The notes beneath the pieces are model-generated. The model was given only the letters and a program-made list of their open reading frames with translations. It searched no databases and was not told the DNA's origin. Below, piece by piece: positions 1 through 8,807 of a stretch of DNA of 27,047 bases (within the stretch, counting starts at the first letter, position 1; the number at the start of each line of letters is the position of its first letter). Source of the stretch: Schoenoplectus triqueter (lineage: Eukaryota; Streptophyta; Magnoliopsida; Poales; Cyperaceae); the NCBI GenBank assembly GCA_964058805.1, contig CAXKVV010001911.1, positions 1 through 27,047 of the forward strand. Reading direction: 5' to 3'. A program made the position numbers and the translations under genes.

Positions 1-263
1 AATCATAATTTTGTATCCCAATATTTTTATATGAAGAATTTAATGAGCACTAAAATAATAATAAAATATTAAATTATTGTTGCTGATTTTTAAAAATTTA
101 AAACAAATACATAAAAAATTCGAAATACCCTAAATTTTTGTATCCCCTAATATTTTGATATGAAGAATTTAATGAGAATGATAATTTTAAATTTTGAATG
201 TGTTACGATAAAAATTGAGTCGTATGCTCTTGAGCTCGAAATATAAATGTTTTCACAATAGTC
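1..263. mobile_element. Partial foldback/MITE-like element, cut by window edge
   Basis: The stretch contains two direct copies of a motif of the form TTTGTATCCC-N-ATATTTT-ATATGAAGAATTTAATGAG, at about 10-47 and 135-176. A related motif (GCATCCCAT-AGATTTTCATAT-AA-AATTTAATGAG) forms the right half of the elements at 14248-14473 and 14897-15250, and its complement lies in 17623-17860. The right end runs straight into a (CT)n(AT)n tract, as in the other members of the chain. I therefore read it as the right half of a diverged inverted-repeat element. No coding sequence is seen. The left boundary is outside the window. Confidence 0.45.
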
Positions 264-266
264 TAA

Positions 267-301
<35 letters not shown>

Positions 302-313
302 GAGAGAGAGAGA
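267..313. repeat. (CT)n(AT)n(AG)n palindromic microsatellite
   Basis: A run of CT (about 267-290) passes into AT (291-300) and then AG (301-313), so the whole tract is self-complementary. It sits at the junction of two inverted-repeat elements. The CT arm looks like the end of the element on the left and the AG arm like the start of the element on the right. Confidence 0.9.
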
Positions 314-680
314 TCTTACGATACTTCGCAAAACAAAGAGGATTTTCTCACAAAATCAAAGTTTAAATTGTCAATGTAGTTCACCCAACATAAACTACAT
401 ATTCAAAACTTATGGAATACCAAGTTTGATTTCATTTGAAGTTTTCTAACTATTTTTTTCGAATTTTTAAAAAATATTCAAAAATAATGATAAAATAATG
501 ATAGGTGCACCTAAAAAATTATCATCTTTCAAAAATAAAAAAAAGTTACAAAGCTCAAAAAATAGTAAAATTTGGTATTCAATAAGTTTTCAATATCTAG
601 ATTATTATTGACTAATTAGATTGATATTTCGAGCTCTCGGTATATGAGATTTGAATCTGAAGCAAAATATTTTTTTACTA

Positions 681-686
<6 letters not shown>
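311..686. mobile_element. Foldback element between (TC)n(TA)n tracts, diverged
   Basis: The ends are short imperfect inverted repeats: AGATCTTA at 311-318 and its near complement TAAGGTCT ending at 686. Inside, GGAATACCAAGTTT near 414-427 is roughly complementary to the AAATTTGGTATTCAA segment near 568-582. It is bracketed by the tract at 267-313 and that at 684-755, like its neighbours. No ORF of note. The assignment rests mainly on architecture, so confidence is modest. Confidence 0.4.

Positions 687-755
<69 letters not shown>
684..755. repeat. (TC)n(TA)n compound microsatellite
   Basis: About 15 TC units are followed by about 20 TA units. The TA part directly precedes GAGTTTGGCTACGG, the end of the next element. 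Apparent ORFs across it encode only Ile-Tyr and Glu-Arg runs and are not genes. Confidence 0.95.
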
Positions 756-756
<1 letters not shown>

Positions 757-758
<2 letters not shown>

Positions 759-1472
759 TTTGGCTACGGTGCTACGCGTAGCACGGATGACTCGTGTGCT
801 ACGGATCGTTTCTCCGTCTTCAAAGTTTAAATGGTCGATCCGACCGGTCAAAATATTTTTCATATGAAAATCAAGTTGGAGACCAAATTATATATATTTT
901 TAGTATTTTTTACTATTTTTTAAGATAGTTAGAAAATGACTCATTTTGAATGGTTGAGCGTAAGTGAGGGATCTTAAAAAAAAGTAAAAAAAAAATCTAA
1001 AAAATATAAAATTTGGTCCCCAACTAGATTTTCATATGAAAAATATTTTGACCGATCGGATTGACTATTTGAGCTTTGAAGACAGAGAAAAGGTCTGTAG
1101 CACGGATGGCCCGTGTGCTATGGATCGTTTCTCTGTTTTTAAAGTTTCAATTGTCAATCTGACCAGTCAAAATATTTTTCATATGAAAATCTAGTTGGAG
1201 ACCAAATTTTATATTTTTTAGGATTTTTTTACTATTTTTTAAGATAGCTAAAAAATAATTCCTTTTGAATTACTAATAATGATTAAATCAAGTGATTTTC
1301 TAGCTATTTTAAAAAATAGTAAAAAAATATAAAAAATATAAAATTAGTTCCCCATCTAGATTTTCATATGAAAAATATTTTGACCGGTTGGATTGACTAT
1401 TTGAATTTTGAAGACGGAAAAATGGTCCATAGCACACGGGCCATCCGTGCTACGCGTAGCACCGTAGCCAAA

Positions 1473-1474
<2 letters not shown>
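757..1474. mobile_element. Foldback element with AGTTTGGCTACGG ends (two units fused)
   Basis: The ends are inverted repeats: AGTTTGGCTACGGTGCTACG at 757-776 and its complement ending GTAGCCAAACT at 1464-1474. Complementarity continues inward over roughly 200 bases or more with mismatches (motifs TTTTTCATATGAAAATC and GGTCCCCA/TGGAGACC). Each end holds the perfect 16-bp palindrome GTGCTACGCGTAGCAC (769-784 and 1447-1462). A middle junction near 1098-1120, GTAGCACGGATGGCCCGTGT, repeats the sub-terminal sequence, so the element looks like two units in tandem or one nested by the other. No transposase is encoded. Related members lie at 14501-14880, 16051-16455 and 16522-17609. Confidence 0.75.

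Positions 1475-1506
<32 letters not shown>
1474..1506. repeat. (CT)n(AT)n compound microsatellite
   Basis: The CT run continues directly from the element end CCAAACT and passes into an AT run. It separates the foldback chain from the duplicated segment A. Confidence 0.95.
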
Positions 1507-1507
<1 letters not shown>

Positions 1508-2300
1508 GTTTTTTGTTGCAAAATAATGTGCCTTGACTATAATTTTGTGAACCTGGTTGGCCGTGTAAAATAAATTTCAATTTTGTGGGAATAAAATATA
1601 CAAAAGAAGTATTGCATATAAATTAATCCCTAGGAAAAAGATTTTTGAAAGGATGACTTGAAGAACACAATTAGTAAGTATAGCAGTTACTAGAATAATT
1701 AAATTTGATTCGTTTTAAGTTACATGTAGGTTTCTTTGCAAAATAAATTTAAGATGGATTTTAAGTTTCAAATTTTCAAATTTTGAACTAACTAGAAATG
1801 TGTGAACTAATATTGCTGAATCTTGAAGTAGTAATCATCCATTTTAAAAGTTGATGGGGCCAATTCAAATGGAATTGAATTCCATGGAATAGTATGCTTT
1901 AGTTATAGCACAATTTAAATGGCTACCTGGCTTGGAAAAAGGTTAGTGGAAGTATTGCAAATTAAATTCTCTTAAGATGGGGACTGGACAGGACTAGTAC
2001 TTTGAACATTACATTCCCATCCAAATTAACGTTTAAACTTTAAACAGGCCAGAGAATAAAGATAAAATCAGCAATTGGCACATGGTAATTGCTGTATAAT
2101 ATATGGAATTATGGACAAATAATGAACTGTGTTAGGCGCTCATCACTGTCATCAGACATCACAAGGAGAGAAATCAACCACTACCACTCTACCAGGCTTA
2201 TTTTACTTGGAATTGGATGCTCTTATGCCTTTACGTCACTGATCTGGTTTGGCCGTCAATTCCCTGAGTTCACGTCGCCTGGAGTAATCGGTGTGTAAAG
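1507..2300. repeat. Segment A, copy 1 (large dispersed or tandem duplication)
   Basis: From TTGCAAAATAATGTG (1516-1530) through TTTGAACATTAC (2001-2012) this matches segments at 19307-19807 and 23132-24082, with many substitutions and small indels. Shared landmarks are GAACCTGGTTGGCCGTG, CAAATGGAATTGAATTCC and CTTAAGATGGGGACTGG. From about 2086 (TAATTGCTGTATAATATATGG) it matches copy 3 again at 25458-25560 and 25893-25935, including CATCAGACATCACAAGGA and ACGTCACTGATCTGGTTTGG. No reading frame is conserved, so I treat it as duplicated intergenic DNA. The small plus-strand frame 2089-2298 crosses this homology but has no family resemblance, and the matching part of copy 3 is interrupted. Confidence 0.8.
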
Positions 2301-2750
2301 TGTCTGTTTTTAATGCCCTACCCGCGGTCACCTATCTGCAGTCCAGATCCGATGGTCCGCGAGCGTCCGAACAATGTTATCATATCCGAAGGTTGGTGTT
2401 GTTAGGTATTTATTGGGCCAAGAGTCCAACCAACTTTTTTTTTTAATTTTTGTTTTAAATAGGACTTCCATAATCAATTCCGGTTTATACTTTTTCCAAT
2501 ATATATTTTATCAAAAAATTGAATATGTGCTCACTTACTTTTGGTTAATGTGCATATCATTGCATATTAAAAAAAAATTAAATCTTAAGATTAGAAAAAC
2601 ATGTCTTGTAAGATCCAGATCAATCGAAAACATATGGTAAGATGAGAGGGCAGAAATGCTAGGTTCATCAAGAGTAAGTCCCATACAAATTCTCTTACCT
2701 TAAAGGTTGTGTAGTGGTCTAAGAAGAACAAATTCAAAATTTTAAGATTT
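2301..2750. other. Intergenic, partly homologous to segment A copy 3
   Basis: The part at about 2440-2560 (CAATTCCGGTTTATACTTTTT, TTTTATCAAAA-TTGAATATGTGCTCACTTACTTTTGG) matches 26485-26605 near the right edge of the window. This extends the copy 1/copy 3 relationship. No gene is recognised here. Confidence 0.5.
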
Positions 2751-2910
2751 CTTAAGACCCAGAACAATCTAAGTAATTTGAATGATTTTTATCTCCTTCG
2801 CGATGACTATTGGTATCTTTATTTTATGATATTTTTTCTTAAGACACAGAATAGTCTAAGCAATTTGGATGATTTTATCTCCTTCATGATGACTATTGGT
2901 GTCTTTATTT
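2751..2910. repeat. Tandem duplication, period about 87 bp
   Basis: CTTAAGACCCAGAACAATCTAAG at 2751 recurs as CTTAAGACACAGAATAGTCTAAG at 2838. The similarity continues through TGATTTTATCTCCTTC-GATGACTATTGGTTCTTTATTT. The two copies differ at perhaps ten positions, so the duplication is not recent. Confidence 0.8.
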
Positions 2911-3159
2911 AAAAAAATGACTAATCTGACACATCTTGAGTAATATATTTTAAAAACTCTTACAATAATACCTCAAAACATATATATCTCTTATAAGCTT
3001 TGAGTAACTCACGGTTTACTGTTAAAACCCCTTTAAAAATCTGAAAAATGCACTGTAACTTTTAGCGGAATACTGTAACAACAGTACTGTATCAACTGTA
3101 GCGATTACTGTAGCACAATGGAAAGCAGAAAAATTTTCTTAGTAGTAATTAGGTAGGGA
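2911..3159. other. AT-rich spacer with repeated ACTGTA motifs
   Basis: No gene is seen. Between about 3050 and 3115 the motif ACTGTA occurs five times close together (CACTGTAAC, TACTGTAAC, TACTGTATC, ACTGTAGCG, TACTGTAGC). The meaning is unknown; it could be the edge of an unrecognised repeat. Confidence 0.4.
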
Positions 3160-3305
3160 CTATAGTGAATTAGTACATCCTATAGGTACTTTTACGTAAA
3201 TTTTATCTTAGTAAATCTGTTTTATCCAAATATTTTTATAAGGACTCACACTACACTATGGTGAATTAGTAGATCCTATAGGTAATACTTTTACGTAAGT
3301 TTTAT
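3158..3305. repeat. Direct duplication flanking the CACTA insertion site
   Basis: GTGAATTAGTACATCCTATAGG near 3164 recurs as GTGAATTAGTAGATCCTATAGG near 3260, each followed by a TTTTACGTAA-TTTTATC segment. The first copy continues TTTTATCTTAGTAAATCTGTTTTATCC. In the second copy the sequence is cut after TTTTAT at 3305 and resumes at 5592 with TATGTCAGTAAATCTAGTTTTATCC. The first copy therefore shows what the insertion site of the CACTA element looked like. Confidence 0.75.
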
Positions 3306-3559
3306 CACTACTAAAATTGTTGTTATTACCGTAGAAGGAAAAACGCTTATTCCGTGGACTAAAGTACGGAAAAGACGTCATTTCCGTGAATTATCCACGG
3401 AAAGACTTCCACGGTACTTTCATCGCCAAAACAAATATTATTTCCGTAGAATACTACGGAGATAATTCTTTTCCGAGGAATTAAGCACGGAAATGATTCT
3501 ACGGAAATAGTTTCACGTCTCATGGTTCTTACTTCCACGGAAATAAATTTAACAAGTCA

Positions 3560-4800
3560 CGGAATAATTCTATTCATCCACATTATTATTTTTCTATTAT
3601 TAATTAATTTACGCAAATTTTAAGAAAAATTATAATAGGTGAACCCATTATTTCTGTCAGTAAAAGCACATTATTTCTGACAGTAACATCACATTATTTG
3701 TTCGGTAACACCACATTATTTGTTCAGTAACACCACATTGTTCAGTAACTTTTGATTATTGCTGTCAGTAATGTGAATTATTTTGTTTTCCAATTGTCAA
3801 CTGATGACAAATTAAAATAATCAAGCATTAAAAATAACTTCAGAAAAATAATGTAACATATAAAAACATCAATTAAAAGTAAATCAAATCAGAAAATATA
3901 GGTATTGAACTGCAAAAATATAAACCCTTATATCAACTACTATATTGCTATAATTGAAAAGCATATGATGTCTTTGAGTTGGCTGAGAAATAACATTATG
4001 ACCCTACAAGCATAGCATACAGTAGTGAACAACAAAAATTAGTATTGTGAAATATCAAAACCTTATTTATCTGCACACAATTCTCACTATAGAAAGCTAA
4101 AAATTCACCTGAGTTAAAGCTACATGCATCCTCATAACTCTTTGAAATGACTGAGGAATGGGACCATGATGATCCTATGAGTGCAATTAGTAATATAAAT
4201 TAGTATGTTATCAACAAAACAGTACCTCCCAATAATTATCTTAAATTCAATTTTTGTTACATGAAAAGTAGGATGTTTAACTCCTAACAAAGCAATACCT
4301 CCTAATATCAAATTTAAGAAAACAGAATAGGTTTCTACATGTTTAATTTGGACAAGGAAGAAAAATTAGAGCTATAACAAGAGAGAGATAGAAGAGCCAA
4401 TAAATATTAATTATCTGATTTATTTCTTCTATTAGAAGAATAAATATGACACCAACTGTAAAAAAAATAAAATTAGAGTCATTATTTCTATGAGTAATAT
4501 CAATATTCCTGTGAGTAATGTCAATAATTCTGTAAGAAGTATTGAAGTTCTGTAGTAATGCCAATATAGATACCCAATATAGATAGAATTAGGACTTTGA
4601 TGACTTTAACCAGATAAAATTAATGAATAAATCATTATCATAAAAAATGGTTTGCAATTAAGAATTTAACATCTCTAATAGCAGTACCCAAAACAACCAG
4701 GACAATATTTTTCTTCTTACCTTGAAAAGAAGTTAATATTTGAATCATAATTGAGGTTCATCAAAATTTTACCGAGAGAAGAAAATATCATCACAAGTAC
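3560..4800. other. CACTA interior, AT-rich, no transposase seen
   Basis: This interior holds short dispersed repeats, notably GTAACACCACATTATTTGTTCAG-like units at about 3660-3745 (GTAAAAGCACATTATTTCTG, GTAACATCACATTATTTGTT, GTAACACCACATTATTTGTT) and TAATGTCAATAATTCTGT-like units near 4490-4560. Reading frames are short and resemble no known protein. Confidence 0.5.
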
Positions 4801-4814
4801 CTTCTTTCTTCCAT

Positions 4815-5173
4815 TAGAGCACACAATGTAAGAGTAGACAACAACTGAGTCGGGATCCTTCCAATAAGCCATGATTTCTCCAGAGCTCGTATCCCATACC
4901 CAAAAATTAAAGAATATTAAATAAATTTCAGAAAATTACAGTCAAATTAAGCACAAATTTGAAACGAATTGTGGAAAAAAAAATAAAGCTCGCACCTTTA
5001 AGGTTGATTCGGGAGAGAGAGCAGCGAAGTATCAACCGTTCGGCGAGAAAGAGTTGGATTGTTTTGTGTTCTTGAGAAAGGGAGAGGAAAATGACGGAGG
5101 AGGTGGAGGGTTTAGTTTTGGTTAGAGAACGGAGGAGATGAGGAGAGGACGATGAAAGATGCGACATCTCCAA
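4815..5173 (-). other. Possible captured host exons inside the CACTA element
   Basis: On the minus strand, 5173 down to about 4993 is pyrimidine-rich and less AT-rich than its surroundings. It starts at an ATG, reads MEMSHLSSSSPHLL and ends in AAG followed by GTGCGAG, a plausible 5' splice site, which looks like a plant first exon. Further on, about 4896-4800 reads FWVWDTSSGEIMAYW and ends AAG followed by GTACTTG. The VWDTSSGE part resembles the end of a WD40 repeat strand. CACTA elements are known to pick up host gene pieces. The frame does not continue between the two blocks without splicing, and WD40 identity rests on a handful of residues. Confidence 0.25.
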
Positions 5174-5591
5174 ATTTTGGGTTAACTAAAAAAAAACAGG
5201 GATACAATCGATCTTTAAAAAGGATTGGAGTAAAACAGACGGCATCTCCAATTTTTTTGGCGGAGATTGAAATTTCATTTAGGTTAAAGAAAGGAATTGT
5301 TATGGCTGAAAATGAAAGATGCGGAAAAATGAATCGGAAAAGAATGGGTGTGACAGAGTAGAGTATTTCCGTAAAAGATTGTACTTATTTCCGTGAAATA
5401 GAGAGTTCTGAAGTATTTTCGTGAAAAGGTAGACTATATTCCGTGAATTTTATTTCCGTGTAAATTTTTTCTGTGGACTTGTCTACAGAAATGATAAGCG
5501 TCATGCGTCAGTCTCCTTATTTCTGTAGAAACCAGATTTATCACGGAAAAAATATCAACTAACCACAGTAATAACTCAAATTCTAGTAGTG

Positions 5592-6261
5592 TATGTCAGT
5601 AAATCTAGTTTTATCCTATACAATATATCAATAGAATTTATATTACTAAAATAATAGAATCTATATTATAGATCAATAAAATCTATACTATATAAATGAT
5701 GAGTGAACAAAAATATAGGATTACTATATTATATGCCAGACATGATATTAGAAATAAGAGATTTTTATAAATATATAAAAGTAGAAATACAAGTAAAAGA
5801 TATGAAGGATGGACATATGATTATAACTTAATAGTGTGTCTAGGATTTGTAGGAAAATACACAAATAATAGTCAGATAATTTATAAAATAGAATTTAATG
5901 ATGTAGTTAAAATGTTAAGTTTGAAACATATAAAAATGATTAAATCAATGATATATAATTCATACCTTTTTTTATATAAAATCATGGTTTTGAATTTGTA
6001 ACATTTTGATAGGTTCAACTGACCGCGCGCACGGTTTTTTTTTCTGTACAACCCTACCAATGTCCATCGGAACAAATTTGAGTTAGAAGGAAAAATTAAT
6101 TAATCATTTATTTGACAGCGTCGAGATGAGCGCAGAAGATTTGGGCAAAAGCTATAATAATCATGCAAAATATCACATTTGACATTCAAACAATAAAATT
6201 AAACTGCACATTGAACCGAAATTGATATGATAGTTATCAGATCTCCACCCTCCTTTTTAAA
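5592..6261. other. AT-rich intergenic spacer with short tandem-like repeats
   Basis: At about 5625-5700 the phrase AATAGAATTTATATTA recurs with changes (AATAGAATCTATATTATA, AATAAAATCTATACTATA) roughly every 30 bases. The rest shows no gene or clear element. Confidence 0.5.
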
Positions 6262-6890
6262 AACACACTTCGTAGACAACAAAAAAGAATCAGTGAACAG
6301 TAGAGTCAATAATTAGACGTTATTATTTGCATTTTAAGATTACTTTAATTTGTCATATATATGGAACAAATTTATTCGGCTGAATTGTTAGTTTGTGTAA
6401 TTAATTCTCTTATAGAAACAGATTTTGCGTAATTTTGCATCTTTCAACCAAACAAACGAGTTCAAAAGGATTTCAAATTAAAGCTAGAGCATTACAAAAG
6501 AATCAAACACTAAGGCCCTGTATGAATGTTAGGTGGGAAAGGGAATAGAAATGGAATTTGTATTAAAATAGTACTGTGTGTGGAAAAAAAAAATTCAGTC
6601 GGAGTAAATTTGTTTTCACGGTAACAGTAAAATTCGAACAGGCCATAATTATACTGACATGGTTTGTCAAAGTCATTATCAGGCACAATATTTTTGTGCG
6701 CAATTCTAAACTTTTATTCTTTATCGAGTTCTGTAATGGTGATTTGTCATAACTAAATTTTAAGATATATTAATTGATAAAAAGACAATATTTAACATTA
6801 CATCTAATTTTAGTTTATATTTATATTTATTAAAAAGAAAAAAAAATATCACAACATAATACTTATTTAGTTAAGGACTTGGCCAGTTAG
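6262..6890. repeat. Segment B, copy 1, just 3' of the UGT gene
   Basis: This matches 20606-21205 in the same orientation. Shared stretches include GTGTAATTAATTCTCTTATAG, CATCTTTCAACCAAACAAACG, AAATTAAAGCTAGAGCATTAC, GTTTGTCAAAGTCATTATCAG and TTACATCTAATTTTAGTTTA. Similarity fades at the CAGTTAGCCTCC/GTAACCTCC stretch, about 70 bases before the UGT stop codon. It marks the downstream flank of the UGT as part of a duplicated block. Confidence 0.85.
6514..6645. mobile_element. Tourist-like (PIF/Harbinger) MITE, about 132 bp
   Basis: The ends are GGCCCTGTATGAAT and, on the other strand, TGGCCTGTTCGAAT, close to the GGCCCTGTTTG-type ends of Tourist elements. TAA at 6511-6513 and 6646-6648 fits the 3-bp target duplication of PIF/Harbinger. 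The unfilled site survives in segment B copy 2, where AATCAAACAGTAATTAAGCC lacks the insert. The right end has one extra base relative to the left. Confidence 0.75.
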
Positions 6891-6973
6891 CCTCCCCTTC
6901 AAAGTATATATTCAACCAATCAACCTTACACAAATTTTGTTGAAAACAAAGATAAATATGTAAAATCCCCTTA

Positions 6974-8395
6974 TCAAACTGATTCTTCAATTGCATCCTT
7001 CCAATGATCCGCAATTTTCTTCAAATCTAAGTCCGAAGATCCCCCCTGCGACAATGCACTGATCAAAGCCTCCTGCAGTTCCTTAACCTTGAATCGCACC
7101 TCCTTACCTCTCTCCCCCTCCATCAGCTCTCTTACCACCATCGCGATCTCTCCCCTCTCGACCACTCCATCCTCATGTACCACCGGCCTTAATGCGACCC
7201 TCGCCCCATCGACCAGCATTATCGTATTCATCCTCTGCTCTGCATACAGTGGCCACGCAATCATAGGCACGCCACAACGCAAGCTTTCCAGGGTCGAGTT
7301 CCATCCGCAATGGGACAGGAATCCACCTGTTGCCTTGTGTGATAGCACTTTCATCTGTGGGGCCCATGAATGAACTATCATGCCTTTGTTTCTGTTCCTT
7401 TCTACGAACCCCTCAGGTAAGTAGTTCCGAGGATCGTCGGGGCTTTGCAAGTTAAGGTAAGCAGCACTCTTGTCCTTGTCACTCGGACAACGGACCACCC
7501 ATAGAAATCGATGTCCGCTTGCTTCCAGGCCGAATGCAAGCTCCATCATCTGTTCCGTCGACAGAGTTCCACCACTCCCGAATGATACGTACAAGACGGA
7601 ACCATTTGGTTGTTGGTCCAGCCAGTCTAAGCATCGAAATTCATCCATCTCATCTATGCCTGACTTAATGCAAGGCCCCACCAAGTAAATCGGTTGACTC
7701 TCCTTATTTTTAAGTGCTTCAAAAGCTCCAGGTTCGATCTTCTCAAAACTATTCACGAGAAATCCTTGTGCATTTGTATACCCCAGCATCACATGGAGAA
7801 GCCATGAACATGCAACGCTTCTGCGGTCCATAACCGTGTCAACAAAATCTTTTCCCGGTATTGGGAGGCATCCAGGAAGGCAAAATGGCTCAGGGAGGTC
7901 ACGGTACTCACAATTGGTGATTGTGTGAAGGGATGGAAAATGAAGGAAGAAAAGTAGTGTCATGCAGTTGGAGGCAAAGAACAAATAATGCGGGATGGAA
8001 AGCTCCTTAGAAACAGGAAGCAAGTCGGAGCAAAAAATGTCAGGAACAAAAGCAGCAAGGCGAGTAGTTTGTTTAAGGGAGACGAGGACATCATGCACAT
8101 GTGGAACCGAGCGGGAGACTAAGGTGGCCATGACAGTCTCAATGCGGGCATCAGTTGCAAGGTCATCTAAGGGTATGATGGGAAGGGAAATGGAGGATAT
8201 GTTAGGATGGCAAGAGGAGAAAACATCGAATTTTTCATGAGATGAGAAGTTTGTGAAGGTGAGAAAGGTGGCGGAGAAACCATGGTGCTCGACAAGCCGT
8301 TGCGCGAGCTCGACAAGCGGAATAAGATGGCCCATGCCGGGACTCGCAATAAAGGCAATGCAAGGCAACTCAGTGCTTAAATTTTCTTTCTTCAT
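6974..8395 (-). CDS. UDP-glycosyltransferase, UGT72B-like (hydroquinone/phenylpropanoid glucosyltransferase type)
   Basis: It transfers a sugar, most likely glucose from UDP-glucose, to a phenolic hydroxyl in the cytosol. The protein has 473 residues in one exon, the usual size for plant family 1 glycosyltransferases. Near the N-terminus SPGMGHLIPLVE carries the catalytic His (residue 23), and the Asp of FVPDIFCSD (residue 119) aligns with the activating Asp of UGT72B1. The C-terminal PSPG box spans residues 344-387, exactly 44 residues, from WAPQ through HCGWNS to YAEQ, ending in the Gln linked to UDP-glucose preference. LPGCLPIPGKDF, VLYVSFGSGGTL and GGFLSHCGWNSTLES are very close to UGT72B proteins, whose members act on hydroquinone, monolignols and chlorophenols. 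The frame is open to an ATG at 8488, but that lies upstream of the TATA-like box, so the ATG at 8395 (MKKENLSTE) is preferred. All key residues are present, so it looks functional. The acceptor cannot be told from sequence. Confidence 0.93.
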   Translation of the reverse strand: MKKENLSTELPCIAFIASPGMGHLIPLVELAQRLVEHHGFSATFLTFTNFSSHEKFDVFSSCHPNISSISLPIIPLDDLATDARIETVMATLVSRSVPHVHDVLVSLKQTTRLAAFVPDIFCSDLLPVSKELSIPHYLFFASNCMTLLFFLHFPSLHTITNCEYRDLPEPFCLPGCLPIPGKDFVDTVMDRRSVACSWLLHVMLGYTNAQGFLVNSFEKIEPGAFEALKNKESQPIYLVGPCIKSGIDEMDEFRCLDWLDQQPNGSVLYVSFGSGGTLSTEQMMELAFGLEASGHRFLWVVRCPSDKDKSAAYLNLQSPDDPRNYLPEGFVERNRNKGMIVHSWAPQMKVLSHKATGGFLSHCGWNSTLESLRCGVPMIAWPLYAEQRMNTIMLVDGARVALRPVVHEDGVVERGEIAMVVRELMEGERGKEVRFKVKELQEALISALSQGGSSDLDLKKIADHWKDAIEESV

Positions 8396-8463
8396 TATTT
8401 TTTTTTCTTGTAACGAAGCTATATAATTTTCTTGAGTAGCAAATGCGAGTTTGCTGGAGGTGA

Positions 8464-8471
8464 TATATATA
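8464..8471 (-). promoter_or_regulatory. Likely TATA box of the UGT gene
   Basis: On the minus strand CGTATATATATCACC lies about 70 bases upstream of the ATG at 8395, which would give a 5' leader of about 40 bases. It is the only TATA-like run in the short promoter left between the gene and the retrotransposon. Confidence 0.55.
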
Positions 8472-8476
8472 CGAAT

Positions 8477-8490
8477 TTGATCATGCATGG
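8477..8490. promoter_or_regulatory. RY motif (CATGCATG) in UGT proximal promoter, repeat unit 1
   Basis: TTGATCATGCATGG contains the palindrome CATGCATG (8482-8489), the RY element bound by B3 factors of the ABI3/FUS3/LEC2 class. The same 14 bases recur at 13733-13746 across the retrotransposon, both followed by a similar TATATGCT/TATAAATGCT tail. Before the insertion the two stood about 56 bases apart. Function is inferred only. Confidence 0.5.
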
Positions 8491-8525
8491 ATGGAATATA
8501 TGCTCAATTATATTGGAAATAGTAG

Positions 8526-8530
8526 TTAGT
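8526..8530. repeat. Target site duplication TTAGT, left of copia element
   Basis: TTAGT directly abuts the LTR start TGTTAAAATG. The same five bases follow the other LTR at 13726-13730. A 5-bp duplication is standard for copia integrase. Confidence 0.95.
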
Positions 8531-8807
8531 TGTTAAAATGTGTGGAATTAAGAGAATATGATGAACAATGTTTATTGAGTTGTTGTAATTTACAAGAAGG
8601 CACTGTAGCGTCTTATATAGAAGAAAAATAACAGTTGCCTAAAATCCTATCCAACGGTTCCCTATAGGCTATTATAACGTTCAATTCCTAAAATAGAAAA
8701 GGCAGATAGAGGTAAGAGTTGCTCTCTGCTTTTTCCTAAAATAGTCAATGAGACTATTAATTCAAATTGGTTCTTAACTTAAGTTTTATTATTTTTATTT
8801 CTCAACA
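8531..8807 (-). repeat. 3' LTR of the copia element (277 bp)
   Basis: On the minus strand it starts TGTTGAGAA and ends TTTTAACA. It matches 13449-13725 base for base as far as I can compare by eye. It contains a TATA box, CTATATAAG (8612-8620), and an AATAAA signal (8571-8576), so it can both start and end transcripts. A transcript started here would run toward the UGT gene. Confidence 0.97.

Larger units (their letters stand above)
3306..5591. mobile_element. Non-autonomous CACTA (En/Spm-type) transposon, 2286 bp
   Basis: The left end CACTACTAAAATTGTTGTTA (3306-3325) and the right end read on the opposite strand (CACTACTAGAATTTGAGTTA, from 5591 inward) form CACTA-type terminal inverted repeats. 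The flanking 3-bp duplication is TAT (3303-3305 and 5592-5594), the size known for this superfamily. Both sub-terminal regions (about 3330-3560 and 5365-5560) are packed with direct and inverted copies of a TTTCCGTGGA-like motif (TTCCGTGAATT, CCACGGAAA, CTACGGAAAT), as expected for the transposase-binding repeats of these elements. No transposase is encoded. A duplicated flank that still shows the unfilled site supports the boundaries. Confidence 0.88.

Noticed and set aside
678..863. Minus-strand frame ending in IYIYIY/ERERER
   Set aside because: It is made by the (TC)n(TA)n tract and the end of a foldback element.
757..1474. CRISPR-like array or miRNA cluster
   Set aside because: The repeats are inverted, of unequal spacing and typical of plant foldback transposons. 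A small-RNA role is possible but nothing in the sequence shows it.
5152..5361. Plus-strand frame within the CACTA element
   Set aside because: It is antisense to the exon-like stretch, crosses sub-terminal repeats and has no recognisable motif.
7089..8358. Several overlapping frames inside the UGT gene on both strands
   Set aside because: They are shadows of the UGT frame in GC-richer DNA and have no family resemblance.
8396..8488. 31-residue N-terminal extension of the UGT from the ATG at 8488
   Set aside because: The extension lies across the TATA-like box and RY motif, has no family counterpart, and the start at 8395 gives the normal N-terminus before the SPGMGH motif.
8795..8807. Pol frame running into the LTR as a sign of misassembly
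   Set aside because: In copia elements the polyprotein often ends just inside the 3' LTR, and both LTR copies carry the same bases.
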